Positions 23,466 to 32,742 of a DNA stretch of 64,000 nucleotides are shown piece after piece. Source of the DNA: Veillonella_A intestinalis (GTDB lineage: Bacteria; Bacillota; Negativicutes; Veillonellales; Veillonellaceae); NCBI RefSeq assembly GCF_943192895.1, contig NZ_CALPCB010000009.1:1-64000 (forward strand). The letters run 5' to 3'. The stretch's first letter is position 1. Each line of letters begins with the position of its first letter. The position numbers and the translations under genes were made by a program. Below the pieces are notes generated by a model. It ran no database searches, was not told the DNA's origin, and was given only the letters and a program-made list of their open reading frames with translations.

Positions 23466-25778
23466 ATGAGTGAAACGAATTTTTCGTTGCCCTTAGTGCC
23501 ACTGCGGGGCATGGTAGTATTTCCTAAAGTTGAAGTACGACTCGATATTGGTCGTGATAAATCAATTCGCGCCGTTGAAGAAGCTATGGCTAATGAACGC
23601 TTATTGGCTGTATCTGCGCAATTAGATGATGAAGTGGAAAATCCAACCCAGCAAGATATTGCAGAAGTGGGGACGATTGTTAAAATTAAACAAATGCTTC
23701 GTTTACCAGGTGGTTTAGTTCGTATTTTAGTAGAAGGGATTACCCGTGCTAAAGTGGTAACTGTCGATGAAACTGGTACTTATTATCGTGCTACTATGGA
23801 AACCTTGGTATCACAATATGATGATCAAGTAGAAATTGAAGCGTATCGCCGCTTAGCACAGTCTAATTTTGTAAAATGGGCTGAAGAAACTAAGATGGTA
23901 TCTGAAGATGAAGTCCGCCGTGTGTTAGATCGCAGTGATGCATCGGAAACAGCGGACCAAATTGTACAGTTTTTACAAACTGAATTAGTAACACGCCAGA
24001 GTTTCTTAAGTGAACTTAATGTGTTACGTCGTTTAAATATGGTAGTGGGCGCTTTAAATATGGAATTACAAATTTCTGATTTAGATAATTCCATTAATAG
24101 TCAAGTGCGTCAACAAATGGAAAAAGCCCAGAAAGAATACTTCTTGCGTGAGAAAATCCGTGTTATTCACAGTGAATTAGGAGATAAGTCGGATCCTGAC
24201 GAAGAAGCAGAAGAATTACGTGAACAACTTAAAAAGTTGAAGGTGTCTGATGAAGTGCGTGAACGCATTGAAAAAGAAATCAGCCGTTATAGCCGTATGC
24301 CAGCTATGATGCCTGAAGCTAATATTTTGCGTAATTATTTAGATTGGGTCTTGTCCTTACCATGGGATAAAGAAAGTGAAGACCGTCTTGATATTAGCGA
24401 AGCAGCTAAAATTCTTGATGAAGATCACTATGGCTTGAAGAAAGTAAAAGAACGCATTTTAGAATTCTTAGCCGTTCGTAAATTATCCAATGCGCAGAGT
24501 GGTTCTATTCTTTGTTTAGTAGGCCCGCCAGGGGTTGGTAAAACCTCGTTGGCAACGTCTATTGCAAAAGCTATGAATCGTAAATTTATCCGTGCATCCT
24601 TAGGTGGTGTGCGTGATGAAGCTGAGATTCGTGGTCATCGTCGTACCTATATTGGTGCTTTGCCTGGTCGTATGATTCAGGGCCTTAAGAATGCAGGTAT
24701 TCGTAATCCTGTATTCTTGTTGGATGAAATAGATAAATTAGCCTCTGATTATAAAGGGGATCCATCGTCTGCTTTATTAGAAGTACTTGATCCAGAACAG
24801 AACTCTACGTTTAGTGATCATTTTATTGAAATTCCATTTGATTTCTCCGATGTATTCTGGATTACAACGGCCAATGTACCTGGTAATATTCCGGCTCCAT
24901 TGATGGACCGTATGGAAGTAATTGAACTTACAAGCTACATGGAAGATGAAAAATTAGAAATTGCTAAGCGTTATTTAGTGCCAAAACAGATTAAGAAAAA
25001 TGGTTTAACTGGCCATTCCGTTAAATTATCAGATGCTGTTTTGCGTAAGATTATCAGTGAGTATACTCGTGAAGCCGGTGTGCGTCGTTTAGAGAAAACC
25101 ATTGCTAAAGTATTCCGCAAATTGGCTTTTGAAATTATTGATGGTTCAGGAGCTGCACCAAAAGTAACCGTTAAAAACTTGTCTCATTATTTAGGCGCAC
25201 CTATTTATTTAGAGCAAGAGCGTGAAAAAACAGCACAAGTAGGTCTTGTATGTGGTCTTGCTTGGACGTCTGTGGGCGGGGTAGTATTGCCTTGTGAAGC
25301 GACGACTATGGTGGGAACAGGTAAATTATCCTTAACTGGTAGCTTAGGTAAAGTAATGCAAGAATCTGGTCAAGCGGCTTTATCGTACATTCGTCATAAT
25401 GCTAAGGCGTTAAAAATTCCAGAAGACTTCCATAAAACAATGGATTTACATGTGCATTTACCAGAAGGGGCTACGCCTAAAGATGGCCCGTCAGCTGGTA
25501 TTACCATGACTTTGGCTATTGTATCTGCATTAACAGGACGCAAAGTTCGTTCCGATTTGGCTATGACTGGTGAAATTACCTTGCGTGGCCGTGTGTTACC
25601 AATTGGTGGCTTGAAAGAAAAGTTGTTGGCAGCCTTGCGCTATGGTATTAAAGAAGTGTTAATTCCTCATGGTAATATTAAAGACCTTGAAGAAATGCCA
25701 ACTTCTGTAATTGAAGGCTTAACAATTACCCCAGTTAAAACAATGGATGAAGTGTTAGCAAGAGCATTTGTGAAATGA
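23466..25778 (+). CDS. lon: ATP-dependent protease La
   Basis: A 770-residue Lon protease with N-terminal substrate-binding region (1-200), AAA+ ATPase with Walker A GPPGVGKT at 353-360, and a C-terminal Ser-Lys protease domain with catalytic S676 in DGPSAG and the lysine in the GGLKEK region. It removes misfolded and regulatory proteins in the cytosol. AAAAGGAG precedes the ATG. Its stop overlaps the ysxC start by four bases (ATGA), a layout seen widely in Firmicutes. Confidence 0.97.
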   Translation: MSETNFSLPLVPLRGMVVFPKVEVRLDIGRDKSIRAVEEAMANERLLAVSAQLDDEVENPTQQDIAEVGTIVKIKQMLRLPGGLVRILVEGITRAKVVTVDETGTYYRATMETLVSQYDDQVEIEAYRRLAQSNFVKWAEETKMVSEDEVRRVLDRSDASETADQIVQFLQTELVTRQSFLSELNVLRRLNMVVGALNMELQISDLDNSINSQVRQQMEKAQKEYFLREKIRVIHSELGDKSDPDEEAEELREQLKKLKVSDEVRERIEKEISRYSRMPAMMPEANILRNYLDWVLSLPWDKESEDRLDISEAAKILDEDHYGLKKVKERILEFLAVRKLSNAQSGSILCLVGPPGVGKTSLATSIAKAMNRKFIRASLGGVRDEAEIRGHRRTYIGALPGRMIQGLKNAGIRNPVFLLDEIDKLASDYKGDPSSALLEVLDPEQNSTFSDHFIEIPFDFSDVFWITTANVPGNIPAPLMDRMEVIELTSYMEDEKLEIAKRYLVPKQIKKNGLTGHSVKLSDAVLRKIISEYTREAGVRRLEKTIAKVFRKLAFEIIDGSGAAPKVTVKNLSHYLGAPIYLEQEREKTAQVGLVCGLAWTSVGGVVLPCEATTMVGTGKLSLTGSLGKVMQESGQAALSYIRHNAKALKIPEDFHKTMDLHVHLPEGATPKDGPSAGITMTLAIVSALTGRKVRSDLAMTGEITLRGRVLPIGGLKEKLLAALRYGIKEVLIPHGNIKDLEEMPTSVIEGLTITPVKTMDEVLARAFVK

Positions 25779-26470
25779 TGAAACAGAAGAAGAAATCGAT
25801 TAAAAAACCACAACCTGTATATACACGCAAAGAAGCAAAAGGGCCTCGCATTATTGCCTCTAACTATGTGGCATCGGCTGTGCGCCCGGACCAATATCCT
25901 GAAGGGGATACTGTAGAAGTTGCTTTTTTGGGACGCTCTAATGTAGGGAAATCTTCTCTTATTAACTCCCTATGCAATCATCGTGGCTTGGCTTTAGTTA
26001 GTGGTCAACCAGGTAAAACTAAGACGATTAACTTTTTTACGATTACCTCGAAAGAGGATATTAGTGAAACCGAAGAACGTCGTTATGAATGGTTTTTAGT
26101 GGATTTACCAGGCTATGGTTATGCTAAAACGGATAAAAGTAATCGCAATATTTGGTCTTCCTTTATTGCTGATTATATTTTAAATTCAGAGCGTTTAATG
26201 TTGCTCTGCCTATTGGTAGATGGACGTCATCCGGAGCTACCGATTGACCAAGAAGCTTTTAATTGGTTGCGCCAAGCAGGTGTGCCATTGCAGATTGTAG
26301 TGACTAAAATTGATAAATTAAACAGTAAAGAACGGCAGCAGAATTTACGTTTTATTAAGGAGAATTTTCCTTGTGAAACGCCAGCTATTCCTTATAGCTC
26401 TTTAAAGCATACAGGGCGTGAGCTGTTGCTAAGCCGTATTAATCAAGTGATTGTAGGGGGCGAAGAATGA
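25775..26470 (+). CDS. ysxC: Ribosome biogenesis GTP-binding protein EngB/YsxC
   Basis: A 231-residue TrmE-Era-type GTPase needed for assembly of the large ribosomal subunit. Switch and nucleotide motifs: GRSNVGKS (G1, 53-60), the G3 DLPGYGYAK, and G4 VTKIDKL. A basic N-terminal extension of about 25 residues precedes the usual IIASNYVASA start, slightly longer than common. Two ATG codons overlap the lon stop; either may be used. The next gene begins in its last four bases (ATGA), so lon-ysxC-polyprenyl synthase are translationally coupled. Confidence 0.94.
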   Translation: MMKQKKKSIKKPQPVYTRKEAKGPRIIASNYVASAVRPDQYPEGDTVEVAFLGRSNVGKSSLINSLCNHRGLALVSGQPGKTKTINFFTITSKEDISETEERRYEWFLVDLPGYGYAKTDKSNRNIWSSFIADYILNSERLMLLCLLVDGRHPELPIDQEAFNWLRQAGVPLQIVVTKIDKLNSKERQQNLRFIKENFPCETPAIPYSSLKHTGRELLLSRINQVIVGGEE

Positions 26471-27438
26471 GTTTGATGAGAGAGATGGCGTTAATTGAAC
26501 AAGTAAAAGCTGACCTCATTAAGGTAGAAGCGTATTTAGCTGATTCCTTACAAACGGGCTCAGAAGATTTTAATCAATTGATTCGCCCCATATCAGCCGC
26601 TGGTGGCAAGCGTTTGCGCGCTCGCTTATGTTTGCTTATTGCTGGTGCTGGCAATGCACCTGAAGCAAAGCGCATTCCTATTGCCGCTGCTGTGGAAATG
26701 TTGCATTTAGCAACTTTAATTCATGATGATGTATTGGATCAGGCCGCCGTGCGTCGCGGTGCGCCTGCCATTCACTGTACTAAAGGTAATAAAGTAGCTA
26801 TTTTAAGCGGTGACTACTTATTTGCTAAAGCCTTTGATGTAGTCGCTCAAATTGAGTCTGTTGAATGTTTACGCGTGTTTTCCTTTATCATTTCAGCCCT
26901 TGTAGAAGGGGAATTTATGCAAATGGAAGATGTATGTTGCATTAATCAAGGCATTGAGCGGTATTTAACTAAAACTCAGAAGAAAACAGCTGATTTTATT
27001 GAAGCTTGTTTAGAGTTGGGTGGTATCTTAGGAGATTGGACCAAAGAGCAGACTGCTTTATTAAAGCAATATGGTCATGGTCTAGGTATGGCCTTCCAGA
27101 TTACTGATGATATTATGGACTACAGCGCTACTTCTGAAACAACTGGAAAGCCAGTTGGTAAAGACTTGCGGGAAGGATTGATTACTTATCCTTTATTGTC
27201 TATCGTAACGAAAGAGAATGAACAATATATTACTGAAGCTGTACAAGCGATTGCGAAGGGGCAAAGTGTAGATGAACTTCTTGCGTATGTAACGACTCAA
27301 GGGGGCGTGACTAAAGCGGAAGAATTAGAAGCGTCTTATCGTGAGCAAGCTCATTCGGCCTTAGAGGCTCTACCAGACTTTGCTGGCAAATCAGTATTAT
27401 ATGAAGTATTAGATTCGTTGGCTCATAGAAAGGTGTAA
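26467..27438 (+). CDS. Trans-isoprenyl diphosphate synthase
   Basis: A 323-residue polyprenyl synthase that extends allylic diphosphates with isopentenyl diphosphate. Both aspartate-rich motifs are visible, LIHDDVLDQ and FQITDDIMDY, plus GGKRLRARL near the N-terminus and a KPVGKDLREG block. It most resembles long-chain synthases (heptaprenyl or octaprenyl type) making quinone side chains or lipid carriers, but chain length cannot be set. It overlaps ysxC by four bases and tatC starts three bases after its stop. Confidence 0.87.
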   Translation: MSLMREMALIEQVKADLIKVEAYLADSLQTGSEDFNQLIRPISAAGGKRLRARLCLLIAGAGNAPEAKRIPIAAAVEMLHLATLIHDDVLDQAAVRRGAPAIHCTKGNKVAILSGDYLFAKAFDVVAQIESVECLRVFSFIISALVEGEFMQMEDVCCINQGIERYLTKTQKKTADFIEACLELGGILGDWTKEQTALLKQYGHGLGMAFQITDDIMDYSATSETTGKPVGKDLREGLITYPLLSIVTKENEQYITEAVQAIAKGQSVDELLAYVTTQGGVTKAEELEASYREQAHSALEALPDFAGKSVLYEVLDSLAHRKV

Positions 27439-27441
27439 ATT

Positions 27442-28347
27442 ATGGAATCGTTTCAGGTACGAGAATTTAATGACCCGAAACGAAAGCCTTCCTTGAATAG
27501 TGTGTTGGCGCAAAAGGAACGCCTAAAAGCAGCAGAGCGAATTCGTCGTGGTGAAATCGTGGAACCAACTGCAGCTAGTGAAGAGATAGCTAATGTAGAT
27601 TTAGAAACGCTGGAGCCACAGTATACCCCTTTGGAAGCTCAGCTTATGGCCGAAAATAAAGATATGTCTTTAGTCGGACATTTAGGTGAACTTAGGAAGC
27701 GAATTATTATTTCTGCTATCGCTATTTTGGTGGGCTTTTGTGTAGCCTATTATTATGTAGACGATTTATTGAGCATTATTATTGCTCCGGCGGGGAAGCT
27801 CTATTATATGCGCCCTACGGAAGCCTTCTTTACCTATATGAAAGTAGCCTTCGTAGCGGGGATTATTGCGGCATCACCAATTTGGCTATACGAGGTATGG
27901 GCCTTTATTATTCCTGCCTTAACTAGACAGGAAAAACAATTAACGAATTGGTTTTTACCTTTTGCTATTATTTTATTTATTATAGGAATTTTATTTTCCT
28001 ATGCCTTAGTATTGCCCGTAGCAATTCAGTTTTTTATCGGCTTTGCTACCGATGAGTTACAACCTTTGTTTTCGATTGGTCAATATATAGACTTTGTGAT
28101 TGCCTTTGTATTGCCTTTTGGCTTGATTTTTGAATTGCCTATTGTCATGATTATTATGGCAAAGTTAAATTTGATTACCTCGGCCTTCTTGCGATCAAAG
28201 CGGAAGCTATTTATATTTTTGTCCTTTGTTATAGGTGGTTTGATTTCGCCGACACCGGACATGTTTTCACAGACCATGATTGCTATGCCAATGATTTTGT
28301 TGTATGAAATAAGTTTATGGCTGGTTGCTAAGGTGATGAAAAAATAA
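27442..28347 (+). CDS. tatC: TatC, twin-arginine translocase core, with N-terminal extension
   Basis: A 301-residue membrane protein. The TatC core starts at about 75 with MSLVGHLGELRKR and continues through six predicted membrane segments, with the FFTYMK loop and the conserved Pro-rich regions. It recognises twin-arginine signal peptides on folded proteins. The first 74 residues, basic then acidic and without a membrane segment, are not part of the usual TatC. No tatA or tatB gene is found in this window. The gene is the last of the lon-ysxC-prenyl synthase string and is followed by a terminator. Confidence 0.9.
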   Translation: MESFQVREFNDPKRKPSLNSVLAQKERLKAAERIRRGEIVEPTAASEEIANVDLETLEPQYTPLEAQLMAENKDMSLVGHLGELRKRIIISAIAILVGFCVAYYYVDDLLSIIIAPAGKLYYMRPTEAFFTYMKVAFVAGIIAASPIWLYEVWAFIIPALTRQEKQLTNWFLPFAIILFIIGILFSYALVLPVAIQFFIGFATDELQPLFSIGQYIDFVIAFVLPFGLIFELPIVMIIMAKLNLITSAFLRSKRKLFIFLSFVIGGLISPTPDMFSQTMIAMPMILLYEISLWLVAKVMKK

Positions 28348-28384
28348 ACAAAGTCTATGAAAAATAAATAATTGAACACTTCGT

Positions 28385-28436
28385 GAAAGTCTGTCTAGTT
28401 GCTTTTGAAAAGTAAATTGACAGACTTTCATTTTTT
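28385..28436 (+). terminator. Terminator after tatC
   Basis: A perfect 11-bp stem (28385-28395 with 28419-28429), a 23-nt loop and a six-T run. It closes the tig-tatC block and begins the 432-base gap 28348-28779, the rest of which is the T-box leader of valS. Confidence 0.8.
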
Positions 28437-28465
28437 AGTTATTATGAGTAATAGATATACTCTTA

Positions 28466-28757
28466 TAAAGAGCAAGCGTTGATGAGGAAAAATCTTCTCC
28501 TAGCGTAGCAGAGAGCGTTGGTAAGGTGCGAGCAACGTACGTGAATAGAAGAGGGTAGCCTTGGAGCTGACGAGATGAAGTTATTGAGCATATAGCAAGT
28601 ATCTCTGTGGAGAAGCTAGTTGATTATATACTTAGTAATGGGTAGTTTTGTCCGGATAACCCCGTTAACGGTAATGAGTGATTGCTATGGCAATAATCTA
28701 GGTGGTACCGCGGAAGTTAAGCCCTTTCGTCCTAATGGACGAGAGGGCTTTTTTATA
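28466..28757 (+). promoter_or_regulatory. T-box riboswitch of valS
   Basis: A T-box leader controls the valyl-tRNA synthetase gene by sensing uncharged tRNA-Val. Visible parts: the stem I elements GATGAGGA, AGAGAG and GGTGCGAG; the specifier codon, best read as GTA (28555-28557); the conserved T-box AGGTGGTACCGCGG (28700-28713); and a terminator whose 14-bp stem (28719-28732 with 28737-28750) is followed by Ts. Specifier placement is by analogy with other T-boxes. Confidence 0.92.
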
Positions 28758-28779
28758 TACGATGTAGGAGGAATTTGAG

Positions 28780-31437
28780 ATGAGTGAGTTCAAAAATTTA
28801 ACGACTTACAATCCTGGAGAGATTGAACACAATTGGTATGAATTCTGGGAAAAACAAGGGTACTTTCATGAAGAAGTAGATACAAGTAAAAAGCCTTATA
28901 GTATTGTATTGCCACCACCTAATGTAACGGGGCAATTACACATGGGTCATGCTCTTGATAATACCTTGCAAGATATTTTGATTCGCTTCAAACGCATGCA
29001 AGGTTACAATGTACTTTGGATGCCTGGTACTGACCATGCAGGGATTGCTACTCAAGTAAAAGTAGAACAGAACCTTATGAAAGAAGAAGGCAAAAGTCGT
29101 TATGACTTAGGCCGTGAAGAATTTGTAAAACGCGTATGGGATTGGAAAAAAGAATATGGTAGCACCATCGTTAAACAAATTCGTAGCTTAGGCGCATCCT
29201 GCGACTGGAGTCGTGAGCGCTTTACCTTAGACGAAGGCTATTATCGTGCGGTTCGTGAAGTATTTGTAAGTTTATATGAAAAAGGCTTAATCTACCAAGG
29301 GGAACGCATTACCAATTGGTGTCCAAGTTGTCATACAGCGCTTAGCGATATTGAAGTAGAACACAGTGATGAAGCTGGTCATTTCTGGTATGTAAACTGC
29401 CCAGTAGTAGGCGAAGAAGGCCGTTATGTAACTGTAGCAACTACTCGTCCTGAAACCATGTTTGGTGACGTGGCAGTGGCTGTTAATCCAGAAGATGATC
29501 GTTACAAAGATATTATTGGCAAAACTTTATTATTGCCATTTGTTAATCGTGAAATTCCAGTTATTGCTGATGATTATGTAGATCCTAGCTTTGGTACGGG
29601 CTGTGTAAAAATTACGCCAGCTCATGATCCTAATGACTTTGAAATGGGTCAACGTCATGATTTACAGACGATTATTGTTATGAACCTTGACGGCACTATG
29701 AACAGTGAAGCTGGTCATTTTGAAGGCTTAACTCGAGAAGCAGCTCGTAAGCAAGTGGTGGCAGAATTAAAAGAGTTAGGTTTATTAACTAAGATTGAAG
29801 AACATGATCATAGCGTAGGTCATTGTTCCCGTTGTAATACCATTGTAGAGCCATTAGTGTCTAAACAATGGTTTGTAAAAATGGGACCAATTGCAGAACC
29901 AGCACTTAAAGTAGTACAAGATAAAAACATTGAATTCGTCCCAGAACGTTTTACTAAGACATATACAAACTGGCTTGATGGTATTCGTGATTGGTGTATT
30001 TCTCGTCAATTATGGTGGGGTCATCGCATTCCTGCTTGGTATTGTGACGATTGTGGTGAAATCACTGTATCTCGTGAAGATATTGATGTATGTCCTAAAT
30101 GTGGTGGCCATGTACATCAAGATGAAGATGTATTGGATACTTGGTTTAGTTCCGCTATGTGGCCATTTGCTACTATGGGCTGGCCTGAAGAAACTAAGGA
30201 ATTGGAACATTGGTATCCAACTAGCGTATTAGTAACTGGTTACGATATTATCTTCTTCTGGGTAGCTCGTATGATTTTTATGGGCCTTGAATTTAAAAAA
30301 GAAATTCCATTTAAACATGTATTTATTCATGGTCTAGTGCGTGATAGCCAAGGGCGTAAAATGAGTAAATCTTTGGGCAATGGTATCAATCCATTAGATG
30401 TAATTAATGAATACGGTGCTGATGCGTTGCGTTTCACCTTGGTAACGGGTAATACGCCAGGCAATGATATGCGTTTCTATATGGAACGAGTAGAAGCCAA
30501 TCGCAACTTCGCTAATAAGATTTGGAACGCGTCTAAATTTGTTCTTATGAATTTAGATAATTATGATCCTAACTTTGTGCCACAAGAAGAAGACTTGACT
30601 TTAGCCGATCGTTGGATTATTGATACCTATAATAAAGCGGTAGCATCTATTACAGCTAACCTTGATAAATTTGAATTAGGTGAAGCGGCTTCTGCTGTAT
30701 ATGATTTTATTTGGAATAGCTATTGTGACTGGTTCATCGAATTGGCAAAACCTCGTCTTTACAATAAAGAAGGCGGCCGTGACCGTGCCGTAGTACAATA
30801 CTTATTGGTTACGATTTTACGTCATATGCTTGAATTGTTACATCCATTTATGCCATTCGTTACTGAGCATATTTGGCAGCACTTACCACATGAAGGTGAA
30901 AGCATTGTAGTAGCTCCATGGCCAAGTGCTTTACCATTTGGAGACCAAAGCACTAGCGCGGCGCAGATGAACGTTATGATGGATGCTATTAAAGGGATTC
31001 GTAATATGCGTGCTGAAATGAATGTGCCAATGGGTAAACGTAGTGCCGTAATTTTAGCGCTTACTGATGAAAGTTTACGGGATGTAGTAAATCATCACCA
31101 AGATTACTTTAAAACCCTTGGTTGGGCTGAAACAGTCACTGTATTAGGCGCTGATGAGGCAAAACCTGAAAATGCCACTGTTACAGTTGTTAATGGTCTT
31201 GAAGTATACTTGTTACTTAAAGATTTAATTGATGTAACGAAAGAACGTGAACGTTTAACGAAAGAAAAAGAAACCTTGAAAAAGGAAATTGCTCGTTTAG
31301 AAGGCAAATTAGGCAATCCTGGTTTCGTAGCCAAAGCGCCTGCTGATGTAGTAGCCAAAGAAGAAGCTAAATTAGCTGAATATAAACAAAAACAGCAAGC
31401 TGTAATGGAACGCGAAGAATTTCTTAAGACCTTATAG
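28780..31437 (+). CDS. valS: Valyl-tRNA synthetase
   Basis: An 885-residue class Ia synthetase that attaches valine to tRNA-Val. HMGH at 54-57 and KMSKS at 527-531 form the ATP site, an editing (CP1) domain lies between (with TTRPETMFGD), and a C-terminal coiled coil (about 825-885) closes the protein. GTAGGAGG precedes the ATG. Expression is under the T-box leader directly upstream. folC starts nine bases after the stop and is probably co-transcribed. Confidence 0.97.
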   Translation: MSEFKNLTTYNPGEIEHNWYEFWEKQGYFHEEVDTSKKPYSIVLPPPNVTGQLHMGHALDNTLQDILIRFKRMQGYNVLWMPGTDHAGIATQVKVEQNLMKEEGKSRYDLGREEFVKRVWDWKKEYGSTIVKQIRSLGASCDWSRERFTLDEGYYRAVREVFVSLYEKGLIYQGERITNWCPSCHTALSDIEVEHSDEAGHFWYVNCPVVGEEGRYVTVATTRPETMFGDVAVAVNPEDDRYKDIIGKTLLLPFVNREIPVIADDYVDPSFGTGCVKITPAHDPNDFEMGQRHDLQTIIVMNLDGTMNSEAGHFEGLTREAARKQVVAELKELGLLTKIEEHDHSVGHCSRCNTIVEPLVSKQWFVKMGPIAEPALKVVQDKNIEFVPERFTKTYTNWLDGIRDWCISRQLWWGHRIPAWYCDDCGEITVSREDIDVCPKCGGHVHQDEDVLDTWFSSAMWPFATMGWPEETKELEHWYPTSVLVTGYDIIFFWVARMIFMGLEFKKEIPFKHVFIHGLVRDSQGRKMSKSLGNGINPLDVINEYGADALRFTLVTGNTPGNDMRFYMERVEANRNFANKIWNASKFVLMNLDNYDPNFVPQEEDLTLADRWIIDTYNKAVASITANLDKFELGEAASAVYDFIWNSYCDWFIELAKPRLYNKEGGRDRAVVQYLLVTILRHMLELLHPFMPFVTEHIWQHLPHEGESIVVAPWPSALPFGDQSTSAAQMNVMMDAIKGIRNMRAEMNVPMGKRSAVILALTDESLRDVVNHHQDYFKTLGWAETVTVLGADEAKPENATVTVVNGLEVYLLLKDLIDVTKERERLTKEKETLKKEIARLEGKLGNPGFVAKAPADVVAKEEAKLAEYKQKQQAVMEREEFLKTL

Positions 31438-31446
31438 GAGGACAGC

Positions 31447-32730
31447 ATGACATATGCAGAGGCAGTAGCCTATTTAGATAGTTGTGTACCCTTTGGAATT
31501 AAACCTGGCTTAGAGCGCATTAAAGCGCTCTTACAGGCCATGGACAATCCGGAAACCGCATATAAAACAATTCATATTACAGGAACTAATGGCAAGGGGT
31601 CAGTAACGGCTTTGGTAGACTCGGTATTAACTTATAGTGGTCGCCGTGTAGGTCGTTTTACGTCACCTCATTTGATTAGTTATACAGAACGGATTTGTGT
31701 TAATGGTCGCTCTATTACCGAAGCGGCATTTGGTGAATTAATTGCTAATGTTGCTAAGGTAGTTACGAAGTTGGTTGATGAGGGTTTAGAGCCTCCAACG
31801 CAATTTGAAGTGTTGACGGCAGCGGCTTTCTTATTCTTCCGTGAACAAGGGGTAGATTATGCTGTTATTGAAGTGGGCCTTGGCGGTCTATTAGACTCTA
31901 CTAATGTGGTAGTACCAGAAGTATCGGTAATTACCAATGTTACGATTGATCATCAAGCATATTGTGGTAATACTGTAGAAGAAATTGCTACTCATAAAGC
32001 GGGTATTATTAAACCTAAAGTGCCTGTTGTTACCGCGGCTCAAAGTAGTGCTTTAGAAGTGATTCGTACAAAGGCTAAGGAATTAAAATCGCCAATATTT
32101 GTATTTAACGAAGACTTTTCAATTAAGAGCCGCAGTGCTATGCCAGAAGGTCAGATGATTACCTTAGAGGATACAGCGGGGCATAAAGATATGCTCTTTA
32201 CCACATTAGCTGGGGTTCATCAGGCTGTTAATTTAGCCTGTGCTACGGCAGCTTTGCGCGTTCTTATGAAAAAAGACAAGTCTATTAGTGAAGAAACTTT
32301 GCGCGAAGGCTTAGCTCGGGCTAAATGGGCTGGTCGTTTTGAGATTGTAAAACGTTTGGACCGTATTTTTATCTTTGATGGAGCCCATAATGCGAATGGA
32401 GCTGAAGCGTTTCAGTTGACCTATAAAGAATTATTTAAAGATACACCAAAGACGATGGTATTAGCCGTTTTAGCAGATAAAGAAGTACAAGCCGTTGTGG
32501 ATGAATTGGTGGCGCCAAAGGATACAGTAATTGCTGTGCCAGCCCCAACACCACGGTCTTGCACGCCAGAAGAATTAGCGAGTTATATTAGCAGTGCCGT
32601 TACAACGGCTAGCTCAGTGACAGCTGGGTTAGACCAAGCTATGAAAACTACAAAATCTGGGGATATTATTGTAGTAGCTGGTTCCTTGTATATTTTAGGG
32701 GAAGCTGAGCAATGGTTAGCCGCTCAGTAA
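31447..32730 (+). CDS. folC: Bifunctional folylpolyglutamate/dihydrofolate synthase
   Basis: A 427-residue Mur-ligase-type enzyme that adds glutamate to dihydropteroate and folates. The P-loop ITGTNGKGSV is near residue 42-51, followed by FTSPHLISYTERI, the VIEVGLGGLLDSTNV metal block and, near 315, FDGAHNANG. AGGAGG precedes the ATG. In Firmicutes, valS-folC is a frequent pair, so co-regulation through the T-box is likely. Confidence 0.93.
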   Translation: MTYAEAVAYLDSCVPFGIKPGLERIKALLQAMDNPETAYKTIHITGTNGKGSVTALVDSVLTYSGRRVGRFTSPHLISYTERICVNGRSITEAAFGELIANVAKVVTKLVDEGLEPPTQFEVLTAAAFLFFREQGVDYAVIEVGLGGLLDSTNVVVPEVSVITNVTIDHQAYCGNTVEEIATHKAGIIKPKVPVVTAAQSSALEVIRTKAKELKSPIFVFNEDFSIKSRSAMPEGQMITLEDTAGHKDMLFTTLAGVHQAVNLACATAALRVLMKKDKSISEETLREGLARAKWAGRFEIVKRLDRIFIFDGAHNANGAEAFQLTYKELFKDTPKTMVLAVLADKEVQAVVDELVAPKDTVIAVPAPTPRSCTPEELASYISSAVTTASSVTAGLDQAMKTTKSGDIIVVAGSLYILGEAEQWLAAQ

Positions 32731-32742
32731 GGGTGTTATAAT

